Counted from the stretch's first letter, positions 1 through 7,395 are shown. The stretch is 11,695 nt of DNA from JAJECS01 sp034428595 (GCA_034428595.1 DAOUHO010000036.1:1-11695), one strand, 5' to 3'. Numbers and translations: made by a program. Notes: generated by a model not told the origin, from the sequence alone.

Positions 1-874
1 TGACGTAGCCGTCGAACTTGCCGCCGGAATGCCGCAGGCTCAGCCAGTCGTCATTGGACGGGATGTCGCCGCGGTGCATCGCGGACCACCGGTCCCAGAT
101 CCGCTGGTGGCTGCGGGGCCACAGGTGCAGGCCGCCAGCGCCAAGTGGCAGGTCGTCGAAATAGGCCGCGATCTGAAGCCGCCGCCGGCTCTCGTACATG
201 CCCTCCGCCGCGTGGGCCGAGGGGTACTTGGCGCTGGGCTGGACCTTCGCATGCGGGTATTTGTTGACGCGGCCGCCCGGGCTGTTGGGCAGCGTGCAGT
301 AGAGGCCGCGCGATCCCTGGGCGGTAGCCCACACGGGACCGGTCTTCGGCAGGCGCACCTGCTCGGTCTTGCGCGTGGCCTTGCCGAGCCACTTGTCGGA
401 CTCCGGACCCAGGTGGACCTCCATGGTGGAGATGGTGTCGTCGGTCAAGAGCGCCGGGCCGATGGTGGTGTTGGTCTCGTCCAGGCCGCCGGGCCACACG
501 ACCTCGCCGTCGCCCAGCAGCTGCTCGGCGATGTCGAACATCGCGCGGGGCGCCAGGTCGAGCAGCAGCTCTTCGGCGCCATTGCGAACGTAGAGCCGGT
601 GGCCGCCGCCGGCGAAGTAGGGGTCGCCGCCGCCCTCGGGGCGCTGGAAGCCTTCCCTTTCCTCATCGGAGAAGGGCAGCCAGGTGGCGGGGTCGTCCCG
701 CTTCATGCTGGGTCGATGCTCGGCGATCAACTCCCACATCTGCTCGCGGGTTTGGCGGCAGAGCTCGGGGTCGAGCACTGCCGGCAAGACCAGTAAACCG
801 TCGCGCTTGAACTGGGCGATCTGCTCGGCCGTGAGCCGAGGAACTTGCGCCACGCTGGAGGATGGCGTTGCCAT
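1..874 (-). CDS. Phytanoyl-CoA dioxygenase (PhyH) family protein, copy 1 (3' end outside window)
   Basis: This is a partial CDS: 291 codons from an ATG at 874 run to the left edge with no stop. It aligns gap-free with the complete copy at 1117-2250, and I count 13 amino-acid differences (about 95.5% identity) against about 53 base differences, so most changes are silent and the frame looks under selection. PhyH proteins are cupin-fold Fe(II)/2-oxoglutarate oxygenases that hydroxylate varied small molecules; the substrate here is unknown. The visible core includes LQIAAYFDD followed by a GG-LHLWPRSH segment, matching the family's pattern ending in PGSH, but Gly254 is Arg in this copy and His192 of copy 2 is Tyr. 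The distal His and the 2OG-binding Arg would lie beyond the edge. An AGGA Shine-Dalgarno sits 5 nt before the ATG. A complete but divergent gene is more likely than a pseudogene, though the missing end cannot be judged. Confidence 0.85.
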   Translation of the reverse strand, partial: MATPSSSVAQVPRLTAEQIAQFKRDGLLVLPAVLDPELCRQTREQMWELIAEHRPSMKRDDPATWLPFSDEEREGFQRPEGGGDPYFAGGGHRLYVRNGAEELLLDLAPRAMFDIAEQLLGDGEVVWPGGLDETNTTIGPALLTDDTISTMEVHLGPESDKWLGKATRKTEQVRLPKTGPVWATAQGSRGLYCTLPNSPGGRVNKYPHAKVQPSAKYPSAHAAEGMYESRRRLQIAAYFDDLPLGAGGLHLWPRSHQRIWDRWSAMHRGDIPSNDDWLSLRHSGGKFDGYV

Positions 875-929
875 GGGATTCCTGCCTCGTTGAGAGACGA
901 GTTGGCGGATGGCTGATTATGACTTATGG
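875..929 (-). promoter_or_regulatory. Conserved leader/promoter region of PhyH copy 1
   Basis: This leader is base-for-base identical to the one before copy 2, including the AGGA site, the CTCGT/ACGAG inverted repeat (886-890 and 897-901) and the CATAAT hexamer (plus-strand 916-921). The identity stops abruptly at 930. That suggests both genes answer to the same signal. No convincing -35 is visible. Confidence 0.4.
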
Positions 930-1070
930 ACGTGCGGCTGGGGAGCGCAACGGCAAGGCGCGCCGGCGCATTTTTCAATCGGGTGCGCGTGGCATGCGCC
1001 GGGCGTTACCCGGGGCTGTCGTCGCCCAGGAAGGTCGTGACCGTCATGGGCTGCCCCACCACCGGGCGGC

Positions 1071-1100
1071 ACGCGGGCCACCGCGGTCGGCGGCCCGCGT
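1071..1100 (-). terminator. Hairpin after PhyH copy 2, possible terminator
   Basis: A perfect 9-bp GC-rich inverted repeat (ACGCGGGCC at 1071-1079, GGCCCGCGT at 1092-1100) with a 12-nt loop begins 16 nt beyond the TAG of copy 2. No U-tract follows on the minus strand, so it is not a classical intrinsic terminator. It could slow polymerase or protect the 3' end. Its placement between the copies supports separate transcripts. Confidence 0.35.
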
Positions 1101-1116
1101 CCTCACGGCGTTAGGA

Positions 1117-2250
1117 CTAGCTCGCCGTTTCGGTCGCGCGCACCTCGTCGGACCAGTCGCGCCACAGGTCGCCGTCCGGGTAGGCCAGCGCCACGTCGTC
1201 CGGGAGAGATTCCTCGGTCTTGTCGTAGGCGTAGATCGTGGCCTGGCGGATCACGTCGCTGCTGGTGTTCTGCCCCGCCATGTGCAGCATGTTGGCGTGC
1301 CACAGCACCACCGAGCCGCACGGTCCGTGGGTGTCCACGACCGGCGTGTCCTCCTTGATCTCCGAGATCGGAGGCGTGACGTAGCCGTCAAACTTGCCGC
1401 CGGAATGCCGCAGGCTCAGCCAGTCGTCATTGGACGGGATGTCGCCGCGGTGCATCGCGGACCACCGGTCCCAAATCCGCTGGTGGCTGCCGGGCCAGAG
1501 GTGCAGGCCGCCGGCGCCGAGCGGCAGGTCGTCGTAGTAGGCCGCGATCTGGAGTCGCCGCCGGCTTTCGTACATGCCCTCGGCCGCGTGGGCCGAGGGG
1601 TATTTGGCGCTCGGCTGGACCTTGGCAAAGGGGTATTTGTTGACCCGGCCGCCCGGGCTGTTGGGCAGCGTGCAGTGGAGGCCGCGCGATCCCTGCGCCG
1701 TGTCCCACACGGGACCGGTCTTCGGCAGACGCACCTGCTCGGTCTTGCGCGTGGCCTTGCCGACCCACTTGTCGGCCTCCGGACCCAGGTGGACCCCCAT
1801 GCTGGAGATGGTGTCCTCGGTCAGGAGGGCCGGGCCGATGGTGGTGTTGGTCTCGTCCAGGCCGCCGGGCCACACGACCTCGCCGTCGCCCAGCAGCTGC
1901 TCGGCGATGTCGAACATGGCGCGGGGCGCCAGGTCGAGCAGCAGCTCTTCGGCGCCATTGCGAACGTAGAGCCGGTGGCCGCCGCCGCCGAAGTAGGGGT
2001 CGCCGCCGCCTTCGGGCCGCTGGAAGCCTTCCCGCTCTTCGTCGGAGAAGGGCAGCCACGTCGCGGGGTCATCCCGCTTCATGCTGGGTCGAAACTCGGC
2101 GATCAGCTCCCACATCTGCTCGCGGGTCTGGCGGCAAAGCTCGGGGTCGAGCACTGCCGGCAAGACCAATAAACCGTCGCGCTTGAACTGGGCAATCTGC
2201 TCGGTGGTGAGCCGAGGAACTTGCGCCACGCTGGAGGATGGCGTTGCCAT
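1117..2250 (-). CDS. Phytanoyl-CoA dioxygenase (PhyH) family protein, copy 2 (complete, 377 aa)
   Basis: This is a complete 377-residue PhyH-family protein, predicted to be a soluble cytoplasmic Fe(II)/2-oxoglutarate oxygenase. Family features are a strand LQIAAYYDD (233-241) running into GG-LHLWPGSH (247-256), then GSVVLWHANMLHMAGQN (312-327), where His323 fits the distal iron ligand. Arg335, 12 residues later, fits the 2-oxoglutarate carboxylate anchor. The proximal HxD motif is not canonical: the best-placed candidate is His221 in H-A-A-E (221-224), so the Asp position is Ala223. The enzyme may use Glu224, may be a halogenase-like or otherwise altered site, or may be inactive. The ATG at 2250 has an AGGA Shine-Dalgarno 5 nt upstream, and its whole leader is shared with copy 1. 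The reading frame ends in TAG at 1117-1119. It lies upstream of copy 1 on the same strand but has its own leader and a hairpin after it, so each copy may be transcribed separately. Family assignment is firm; substrate is unknown. Confidence 0.9.
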   Translation of the reverse strand: MATPSSSVAQVPRLTTEQIAQFKRDGLLVLPAVLDPELCRQTREQMWELIAEFRPSMKRDDPATWLPFSDEEREGFQRPEGGGDPYFGGGGHRLYVRNGAEELLLDLAPRAMFDIAEQLLGDGEVVWPGGLDETNTTIGPALLTEDTISSMGVHLGPEADKWVGKATRKTEQVRLPKTGPVWDTAQGSRGLHCTLPNSPGGRVNKYPFAKVQPSAKYPSAHAAEGMYESRRRLQIAAYYDDLPLGAGGLHLWPGSHQRIWDRWSAMHRGDIPSNDDWLSLRHSGGKFDGYVTPPISEIKEDTPVVDTHGPCGSVVLWHANMLHMAGQNTSSDVIRQATIYAYDKTEESLPDDVALAYPDGDLWRDWSDEVRATETAS

Positions 2251-2361
2251 GGGATTCCTGCCTCGTTGAGAGACGAGTTGGCGGATGGCTGATTATGACT
2301 TATGGGCGCCGGCCTGGGGAGCCCAACGGCAAGCTGCACCGGGGCATTTTTTCGATTGGGT
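1377..2361. repeat. Tandem gene duplication, right unit
   Basis: This is the partner of the unit at 1-985. The right unit continues to 1117 as coding sequence whose counterpart lies left of the window, so the true repeat is longer than shown. The duplication carries both gene and leader, so it arose as a segmental tandem copy rather than by insertion of a coding sequence alone. No target-site duplications or transposase genes are visible at the junctions. Confidence 0.9.
2251..2305 (-). promoter_or_regulatory. Conserved leader/promoter region of PhyH copy 2
   Basis: These 55 bases upstream of the ATG are identical to 875-929 upstream of copy 1. The block holds an AGGA ribosome-binding site, a small inverted repeat (CTCGT at 2262-2266, ACGAG at 2273-2277, 6-nt gap) and, on the minus strand, CATAAT (plus-strand 2292-2297), one mismatch from a -10 box. 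I see no good -35 hexamer at 16-18 bp, so an activator or another sigma factor may be involved. The rest of the 291-bp divergent gap up to 2541 shows no other gene. Confidence 0.4.
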
Positions 2362-2541
2362 GCGTGCGTTTCGCCAGGGAGGCGGCACCCGCCGGCATAG
2401 GGCGGTCCAAAGGCGCCCGCCACAACCGGAGGTTCTCCCCGGACAGGGGCCTCGACCCGCCTTGCCACATCAGACTTGCTTGCCTGACCCGCCGGCGTGG
2501 CACGGTACGCAGGGATGTGCCGCACCTGACGGTGGCTTTGT

Positions 2542-3603
2542 ATGCGTCTCGACGAGCTGGACCTGAAACCCGAAGACTATGCACCCAGGCCGCCCACCGG
2601 ACAGCGGCTCAAGATCGGCATCGTGGGCTGCGGCGCCATCACCAATTCAGCCCACCTACCCGCCTACCGCGAATTCGGCTACGAGGTAGTCGCCTGCATG
2701 GACATCGATGCCCAAGCGGTCGAATCGACCCGGAGCCGCTGGGACATCCCACGCGGCAGCACGAACCTGGCTGTGCTGCTAGACGATCCAGACGTCGAGG
2801 TGGTGGACCTGACCGTGCACGCCAATGTGCGGCCTGAGGTCCTCCCCAAGATCGCGGCGGCAGGCAAGCCGATCTTCTCGCAGAAGCCGTTCGCCATGGA
2901 TTGGGCCTCGGCCAAGCAGATGGTCCGCAGCGTCGAACAGGCGGGCGTGCCCCTGATGATCAACCAGCAGGCGCGCTGGGCGCCCGCCCACCGCGCCATC
3001 AAGGTGCTGATCGACCGCGGCGTCTGCGGCCCGCTCTACAGCGTGACCCACGTGCGGCGGTCCTGGCAGGACCATGCGGACCGCTGGTGGCGCCACTTGA
3101 AGGATTTCAATGTCGTGGACCACGGCGTCCACTACATCGATTTGGCTCGCTATTTCACTGGGCGTTCGCCCGACGCCGTGAGCTGCGCGACCGCGCTGGT
3201 CCCGGGGCAGCACGCGGTTTCACCCCTTTGCCACTCGTTGCTCATGCACTTCGACAGCGGCGATCTGCTATGCACCGAGCATTTCAACAACATCGTGCAT
3301 AGCCCGGCGGCTCACTCCGACACCTGGTATCTGGATGGCGTCGAGGGCTCGATTGTGGGTACGCAGCGGTGGGTGGAGGCCTCCCGCAAGGAGGAGCCCG
3401 ATCGCCGGGTGCGCTTCCCAATCGAGGGCCGGTGGTTCCCGGACGCCTTCGGCGGCAGCATGGCCGAGATGATGAGCGCGGTAACGGAAGGCCGCGAGCC
3501 TCCGACCTCGGGCCGCGACAACCTGAAGTCAATCAAGACCGCCTTCGCCGCCGTCAGAAGCAGCGAGGAAGGCCGCACCGTACGGCTGAGCGAGTTCGAC
3601 TGA
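2542..3603 (+). CDS. Gfo/Idh/MocA-family NAD(P)-dependent oxidoreductase (353 aa)
   Basis: This is a predicted cytoplasmic dehydrogenase of the glucose-fructose oxidoreductase / inositol dehydrogenase family, which oxidises or reduces a hydroxyl on sugars, inositols or related compounds. After a 22-residue N-terminal extension comes the Rossmann fold with GIVGCGAIT (26-34). The family EKP motif appears as QKPFA (114-118), giving the catalytic-type Lys115. DHGVHYIDLARYFTG (193-207) supplies the conserved His197 and Asp200, after which the beta-rich C-terminal substrate domain follows. The length is typical. ATG at 2542 is the only start upstream of the Rossmann fold in this frame; its ribosome-binding site is weak (GGTGG, 6 nt upstream). 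It is transcribed away from the PhyH pair, so the two units may share control, and dehydrogenase plus oxygenase would suit stepwise oxidation of one substrate (inference). The Glu-to-Gln change in EKP is a common family variation and not evidence of inactivity. Substrate and cofactor preference are unknown. Confidence 0.93.
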   Translation: MRLDELDLKPEDYAPRPPTGQRLKIGIVGCGAITNSAHLPAYREFGYEVVACMDIDAQAVESTRSRWDIPRGSTNLAVLLDDPDVEVVDLTVHANVRPEVLPKIAAAGKPIFSQKPFAMDWASAKQMVRSVEQAGVPLMINQQARWAPAHRAIKVLIDRGVCGPLYSVTHVRRSWQDHADRWWRHLKDFNVVDHGVHYIDLARYFTGRSPDAVSCATALVPGQHAVSPLCHSLLMHFDSGDLLCTEHFNNIVHSPAAHSDTWYLDGVEGSIVGTQRWVEASRKEEPDRRVRFPIEGRWFPDAFGGSMAEMMSAVTEGREPPTSGRDNLKSIKTAFAAVRSSEEGRTVRLSEFD

Positions 3604-3713
3604 GATCGCGCCGGATGAGGCGGTGCCGCGCGATATCTGGCGAGTTTGGTTGAACCAGGTGCGGGTGGTCTTGGCGGCAAGGGCACCGTAGTGACCACCG
3701 AGGCGAGAGAGAC
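3604..3713. other. Convergent intergenic gap with two weak hairpins
   Basis: Two inverted repeats lie between the converging Gfo/Idh/MocA and M16 genes: ATCGCGC/GCGCGAT (3605-3611 and 3628-3634) and GGTGGTC/GACCACC (3664-3670 and 3693-3699). Each is 7 bp with a long loop and has no U-tract. They are placed where terminators for both strands would be expected, but the structures alone do not prove that. Confidence 0.25.
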
Positions 3714-6700
3714 CTACCCCTCTTCGGGCAGCAGCACCACCCGCAGGTAGCGGTCGTCGGTGAGGTAGAGCCGAGCCGCGGCGGAGACTTGCTCCAAGTT
3801 CACGGCGTCCAGCCGCTCTTCGAAGTCGACAATCGCCGAGAACTCCCCATCCTGCTGCACCACGGCCTCGATCTGACCACGCCAGAATCCGTTGTCGCGC
3901 AGCTGCTCCCCGCGGGGCGTCCGCAGCAGCTCCTTGGCAGTGTCCAGGTAGTCCTGCTCGCCGCCGTCACGCAGCCAAGCGATTTCCTCGAAGACCGCGT
4001 CGAAGAGCTCATCCGCACGGGCGGGATCGCTGCCGAAGATGACATAGAGCAAGTATTCGGGGTCTGGAAACACTCTGGCTCTGGCGATCGCGCCGACGCT
4101 GTAGGTGCCGCCGAGCGCCTCTCGCAAGCTTTCGCGAAGGCGGATCTGGAGAATCTCGGCGGCCAGCGTGAGCGTCAGCGCCTCCTGGCGGCTCCACTCC
4201 ATGTCGCCGGCAAACACCACCGCCGACCGGCTGCGAGGTTCGATGCCGCTGCGGACGACGTGCTCCTCCAACCCCGGCGGTGGATCGACCCCGACATCCC
4301 GCCACTCCTCGAGGCGCCCGGTGGTGGGCAGACTGGCCAGGTAGGTGGCTGTCAACGATCGCAGGGTTTCCCATTCGAAGGCGCCCACGAACACGAAGGT
4401 GGCGTCGCCCATGTCGGCGAACCGGTCGGCGTATACGGCTTCCGCCCGCTCCAGGCTGAGCTCGTCCACCAACTCGAGCGTGGTCGGGCGCCGTCGGAAG
4501 TGGTTCTGACTCAGCGCGGAGTTCAAGACGTCGGAGAACACGGCGTCCGGCTGATCGGCGCGCGTTTCGGCGAGGCTGCGCAGGCTGGTCTCATAGTTCG
4601 AGAAGTAGACCGGGTCCAGCCTGGGCGCGGTGGCATAGAGGTTGATGAGCTGAAATAGCGTTTCCAGGTCTTCCGGCGACGAGCTGCCGTTGAAGCCCTC
4701 ATAGAGCTCGCTGATGTAGGGCGACACCGAGACCCGCTTGCCGGCGAGCAGCTTGTCCAGGGCCACGTTGTCGTGCGGGCCCACGCCACTGCCCGAGACC
4801 AATGAGGCGGCGTGAGTGGCGGACACGTGGTCCGCGTCGTCCACCAGCGAGTGTCCGCCCGGACTGAACGCGCCAAATATGACTTCGTCATTCTTGAAGT
4901 CGGTCTGCTTGGCGATCACGGTGATCCCGTTGGACAGCGTCCACTTGACGGCATCGATGGACTCGATGGCTTCTTCACTGATGATGCTGCCCGCCGCCGG
5001 GATGGCGGCCATCAGTGGCACGTCGGCGACCTCGTCCTCGTATGGGTCTACCTCGAGGGTGTCGGCTGCCGCGAGTTGGGCTTGCAACTCCGACTCCAAG
5101 TCTTCATCCGACTTGCCGTCGGTTCCCTCGGGTCGCATCACCAGGAGCACCGTATTCCCCGGCTCGCTCCAGGTAGCCGCCACGGCATCGACTTCCGCCA
5201 GGGAAATCTCCGGCACCAGCGCCTGGTAGAGCGCCCACTCGGCCTCCACGCCGGGAACCGGCGTGCCGCTGAGAAAGTGGTCCGTGTACTCCCGGGCCAG
5301 ATTCGCCGATTCCAGCTGATCGCGTTCCTTGTACACGCGTTCCGCGGCGCTGAGCAGGTTGGTCTTCTCCCGAGCCAACTCAGACTCGGTAAACCCGTGC
5401 TGTCGCGCGCGCTGCGTCTCCTCCAGGAGCGCCGCAAACCCTGGCTCGACGGCGTCCTGTTCCACCCACGCCCCGAACTGCACGACGTCAATGGCTTCGA
5501 CGAATGACCCGCGCACGCCGCTGGCGCCGAGATATGGCGGATCCTCGGCCTGACCCCGTTCGAAGAAGCGAGCATTGAGCATCATGAAGGCCAGCCGCTC
5601 CACCACGAGACGCCGCAGCGCCGCCACGTCGTCGCCCGAATCGGGCGGGAGCTTGCGCAGCAGGAACATCTGCGTCGCCGGCGCCTCGGGATCGCTGAAC
5701 ACGTTGACCCGCGGCTCGTCGTGCTCCGGCACGCCGTAGCGAGGCCGATCGGTTGGAGAGCCGACGGCGGCATTCGCCTGGCCGGCCTCGCCCTCTGGGG
5801 GCGGAGCGAAGTATTGCCGCACCTTGGCTTCGATCAGCTCGGCGTCAAAGTCGCCCACGGCGATAACCGCCATTAAATCGGGCCGATACCAGCGCTGGTA
5901 GAAGTCCACCAGGCGCTGCGCCGGAGCGTTCTCAAAGACTTCGGGCAGCCCAATCGGGTCCCGCTCGTTGTAGCGAGAGTCGCCGAAGATCAGCGGAAAC
6001 CAATTGTCCTGAAAGCGCGCGCCAAAACCCCGCCGCAAGCGCCACTCTTCCAGGATCACGCCGCGCTCGAGCTCCACTTCTTCGGGCGCAAACGTGATGG
6101 CAAATGCCCAGTCGCTGAGAATCTGAAACGCCTTTTCGAGAATCTCCGGATCGTCGGTTGGGATCTCGACGAAATACTGGGTGGAGTCGAAGCCCGTGGA
6201 CGCGTTCAGGTCGGGTCCGAAGTCGCTACCGATTGACGAGAGGTATTCGACGATTTCCTGCTTGGCGAAGCGCTCCGTGCCGTTGAACGCCATGTGCTCG
6301 ACGAAGTGCGCCAGCCCGCGCTGATCCTCCTCTTCGAGGATCGAACCGGCCTTCACGATCAACGATATGTGAACCCGCTCACGGGGCTCCTCGTTGTGCT
6401 TGATGTAGTAGACCAAGCCGTTGCTCAAGGTGCCGCGAACCACGGTGGGATCGAAGGCCAGCGGCGCGTCGGAGTCTGACGGCACGGCAACCGCGGGCGT
6501 GGGTTCGGGCGTCGGCGTGGGCTCTGGAGTTGGCGTGGGTGTCGGTTCGGGAGTCGGGGTCGGCGTGGGTGCCGGCGTCGGTGTTGGGGTGGGTTCCGGA
6601 GTTGGCGTCGGCGTCGGCTCCGGTGTCGGCGTGGCCGTGGGCTGTGGGATCGGGGTCGGTGTGGCGGGAACCGGCGTTGGGGTTGCCGTGGGCGCCGCCG

Positions 6701-6848
6701 TTGGGGTCGGGGTGTCGATCGCCGCGACCGCGGTGGCCGTCGCCGTCAGCTCCGGGGCGGGTGGAACGGTGTCGCCGCACGCGGCCAACACCACGGCCGA
6801 CAGCGCGACCGTTGCCACGACCGCCGCTAGCTTCAGACGTGTACGCAT
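3714..6848 (-). CDS. M16-family zinc metallopeptidase, PqqL-like, secreted lipoprotein (1044 aa)
   Basis: This is a large peptidase of the M16 (insulinase/pitrilysin) clan, predicted to be lipid-anchored outside the cytoplasm, where it would degrade peptides. A lipoprotein signal peptide runs from MRTRLKL through a hydrophobic core to the lipobox VLAAC (Cys24). A low-complexity Pro/Thr/Glu linker follows (46-118), then the first M16 domain with the inverted zinc motif HFVEH (181-185; ligands His181 and His185, base Glu184). The third ligand is probably Glu261 in ELERGVILEEWR. GLAHFVEHMAFNGT and the following FGPDLNAS-like segment resemble PqqL-type proteins. A second, degenerate M16-like half starts near residue 645 (KWTLSNGITVIAKQ) and lacks HxxEH, as usual for the non-catalytic half. 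I chose the ATG at 6848 over the in-frame GTG at 6857 because it gives a standard short, Arg-rich signal-peptide start; neither has a strong ribosome-binding site. It stands alone between a convergent gene and a tRNA. The specific substrate is unknown. Confidence 0.92.
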   Translation of the reverse strand: MRTRLKLAAVVATVALSAVVLAACGDTVPPAPELTATATAVAAIDTPTPTAAPTATPTPVPATPTPIPQPTATPTPEPTPTPTPEPTPTPTPAPTPTPTPEPTPTPTPEPTPTPEPTPAVAVPSDSDAPLAFDPTVVRGTLSNGLVYYIKHNEEPRERVHISLIVKAGSILEEEDQRGLAHFVEHMAFNGTERFAKQEIVEYLSSIGSDFGPDLNASTGFDSTQYFVEIPTDDPEILEKAFQILSDWAFAITFAPEEVELERGVILEEWRLRRGFGARFQDNWFPLIFGDSRYNERDPIGLPEVFENAPAQRLVDFYQRWYRPDLMAVIAVGDFDAELIEAKVRQYFAPPPEGEAGQANAAVGSPTDRPRYGVPEHDEPRVNVFSDPEAPATQMFLLRKLPPDSGDDVAALRRLVVERLAFMMLNARFFERGQAEDPPYLGASGVRGSFVEAIDVVQFGAWVEQDAVEPGFAALLEETQRARQHGFTESELAREKTNLLSAAERVYKERDQLESANLAREYTDHFLSGTPVPGVEAEWALYQALVPEISLAEVDAVAATWSEPGNTVLLVMRPEGTDGKSDEDLESELQAQLAAADTLEVDPYEDEVADVPLMAAIPAAGSIISEEAIESIDAVKWTLSNGITVIAKQTDFKNDEVIFGAFSPGGHSLVDDADHVSATHAASLVSGSGVGPHDNVALDKLLAGKRVSVSPYISELYEGFNGSSSPEDLETLFQLINLYATAPRLDPVYFSNYETSLRSLAETRADQPDAVFSDVLNSALSQNHFRRRPTTLELVDELSLERAEAVYADRFADMGDATFVFVGAFEWETLRSLTATYLASLPTTGRLEEWRDVGVDPPPGLEEHVVRSGIEPRSRSAVVFAGDMEWSRQEALTLTLAAEILQIRLRESLREALGGTYSVGAIARARVFPDPEYLLYVIFGSDPARADELFDAVFEEIAWLRDGGEQDYLDTAKELLRTPRGEQLRDNGFWRGQIEAVVQQDGEFSAIVDFEERLDAVNLEQVSAAARLYLTDDRYLRVVLLPEEG
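6495..6713 (-). repeat. Pro/Thr/Glu low-complexity repeat inside the M16 lipoprotein gene
   Basis: About 73 codons encode reiterated PTPTPE and PTPTP units between the lipidated Cys and the peptidase domain. Such extended rods commonly hold a surface domain away from the membrane or cell wall. Synonymous codons vary between units, so this is an old or selected repeat rather than a fresh slippage tract. The GC-rich repeat also creates a misleading open frame on the opposite strand. Confidence 0.85.
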
Positions 6849-7234
6849 GAGTCTCACTGTGCGGCGCTCATCCGAGCGTTTGCCGACACTTTCCGATCTT
6901 CAGAGAACTGCCCGCGATGCATGCGCCGCAAGCGGCACCTTCTCGGCGCGCGATCGTAGCAGGCTGATCCCCCGCCGAGCCCGTGTCGCAATACGGCACG
7001 ATATGCCCTCGGAGGAGACTCATATCCACGCCGGTTGGTGCATGTGTCCTCAAGAGATTCCGGGGCCGAGAACTTGGACCACAGCAACCTTGCCGGATAG
7101 TCGACGCATTCTCGGTAAGTCTTGGTCCGGTTCGCATTCGACCCAGCGCAGTCGTGCGAGCCGCGACAACGGCAGAATCGTTCCGGATGGCATCGGCAGC
7201 GAATCAGTGGCTCCGGATAGCCGCCGCGATGAGG
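6849..7234. other. 386-bp non-coding stretch between the M16 gene and tRNA-Gly
   Basis: No convincing coding frame, second tRNA or strong terminator is visible on either strand. It should contain the promoter of the minus-strand M16 gene and the 3' trailer of tRNA-Gly, but I found no clear -35/-10 pair for the former. Open frames here on both strands have no recognisable protein signature. Confidence 0.4.
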
Positions 7235-7307
7235 AGCGGGGGACGGGGCTCGAACCCGCGACATCCAGCTTGGAAGGCTAGCGCTCTGCCATCTGAGCTA
7301 CCCCCGC
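7235..7307 (-). tRNA. tRNA-Gly (anticodon UCC)
   Basis: This is a 73-nt cloverleaf on the minus strand. The acceptor is GCGGGGG pairing with CCCCCGC; the D-stem is GCTC/GAGC with an 8-nt loop; the anticodon stem is CTAGC/GCTGG (one G-U) with loop CTTCCAA; the variable region is 5 nt; the T-stem is GCGGG/CCCGT with loop TTCGAGC. The anticodon TCC (plus-strand 7272-7274) reads GGA and, by wobble, GGG codons. The discriminator base is U, as is usual for bacterial tRNA-Gly. The 3' CCA is not encoded (CCT follows), so it must be added enzymatically. Confidence 0.97.
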
Positions 7308-7317
7308 CGATGCTTGG

Positions 7318-7346
7318 ATTATCGGGCGGCGCCGGGCGCGGGGCAA
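7318..7346 (-). promoter_or_regulatory. Sigma70-type promoter for tRNA-Gly
   Basis: On the minus strand TTGCCC (plus 7341-7346) and GATAAT (plus 7318-7323) are separated by exactly 17 bp, matching consensus at 4/6 and 5/6 positions. Transcription would start a few bases before the mature tRNA 5' end at 7307. The GC-rich spacer between the start and the tRNA resembles a stringent-response discriminator, though that is only suggestive. Confidence 0.65.
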
Positions 7347-7395
7347 TGGCGCGCGGTATGGCTGACGGAATGCCGCCGTCGAATCGTCCGAGAAG

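Larger units (their letters stand above)
1..985. repeat. Tandem gene duplication, left unit
   Basis: Positions 1-985 match 1377-2361 at a constant offset of 1376 bp; one extra T in a T-run of the right unit near 970/2347 is the only indel I see. By hand count the coding part differs at about 53 of 874 positions. Bases 831-929 are identical to 2207-2305, and beyond 930 the match falls to roughly three quarters before fading near 985. The left end of the unit lies outside the window. Confidence 0.9.

Noticed and set aside
986..1116. A remnant of mobile DNA between the two PhyH copies
   Set aside because: There is no transposase-like frame, terminal inverted repeat pair or target duplication; the only structures are the 1071-1100 hairpin and a 5-bp CCGGG/CCCGG stem near 999-1013.
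862..2172. Long plus-strand open frame (436 codons) across PhyH copy 2, with a matching one over copy 1
   Set aside because: It is codon-aligned antisense to the PhyH genes; GC-rich coding DNA routinely leaves that frame open. The translation has no family signature, and the minus-strand protein is clearly PhyH.
2285..2566. Possible small plus-strand gene starting MADYDLW in the PhyH leader, with a similar start in copy 1 at 910
   Set aside because: The first residues match only because the leader DNA is duplicated. After the identical block the two translations drift apart, and the frame overlaps the Gfo/Idh/MocA start.
6421..7281. Plus-strand open frame encoding a Gly-Val repeat protein opposite the M16 linker
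   Set aside because: The GVGVGV pattern is the antisense image of the Pro/Thr repeat, and the frame runs on through the antisense of tRNA-Gly.
7235..7307. tRNA-Gly as an integration (att) site for a genomic island
   Set aside because: tRNA genes are common attachment sites, but no integrase gene or repeat of the tRNA 3' end is visible in this window.
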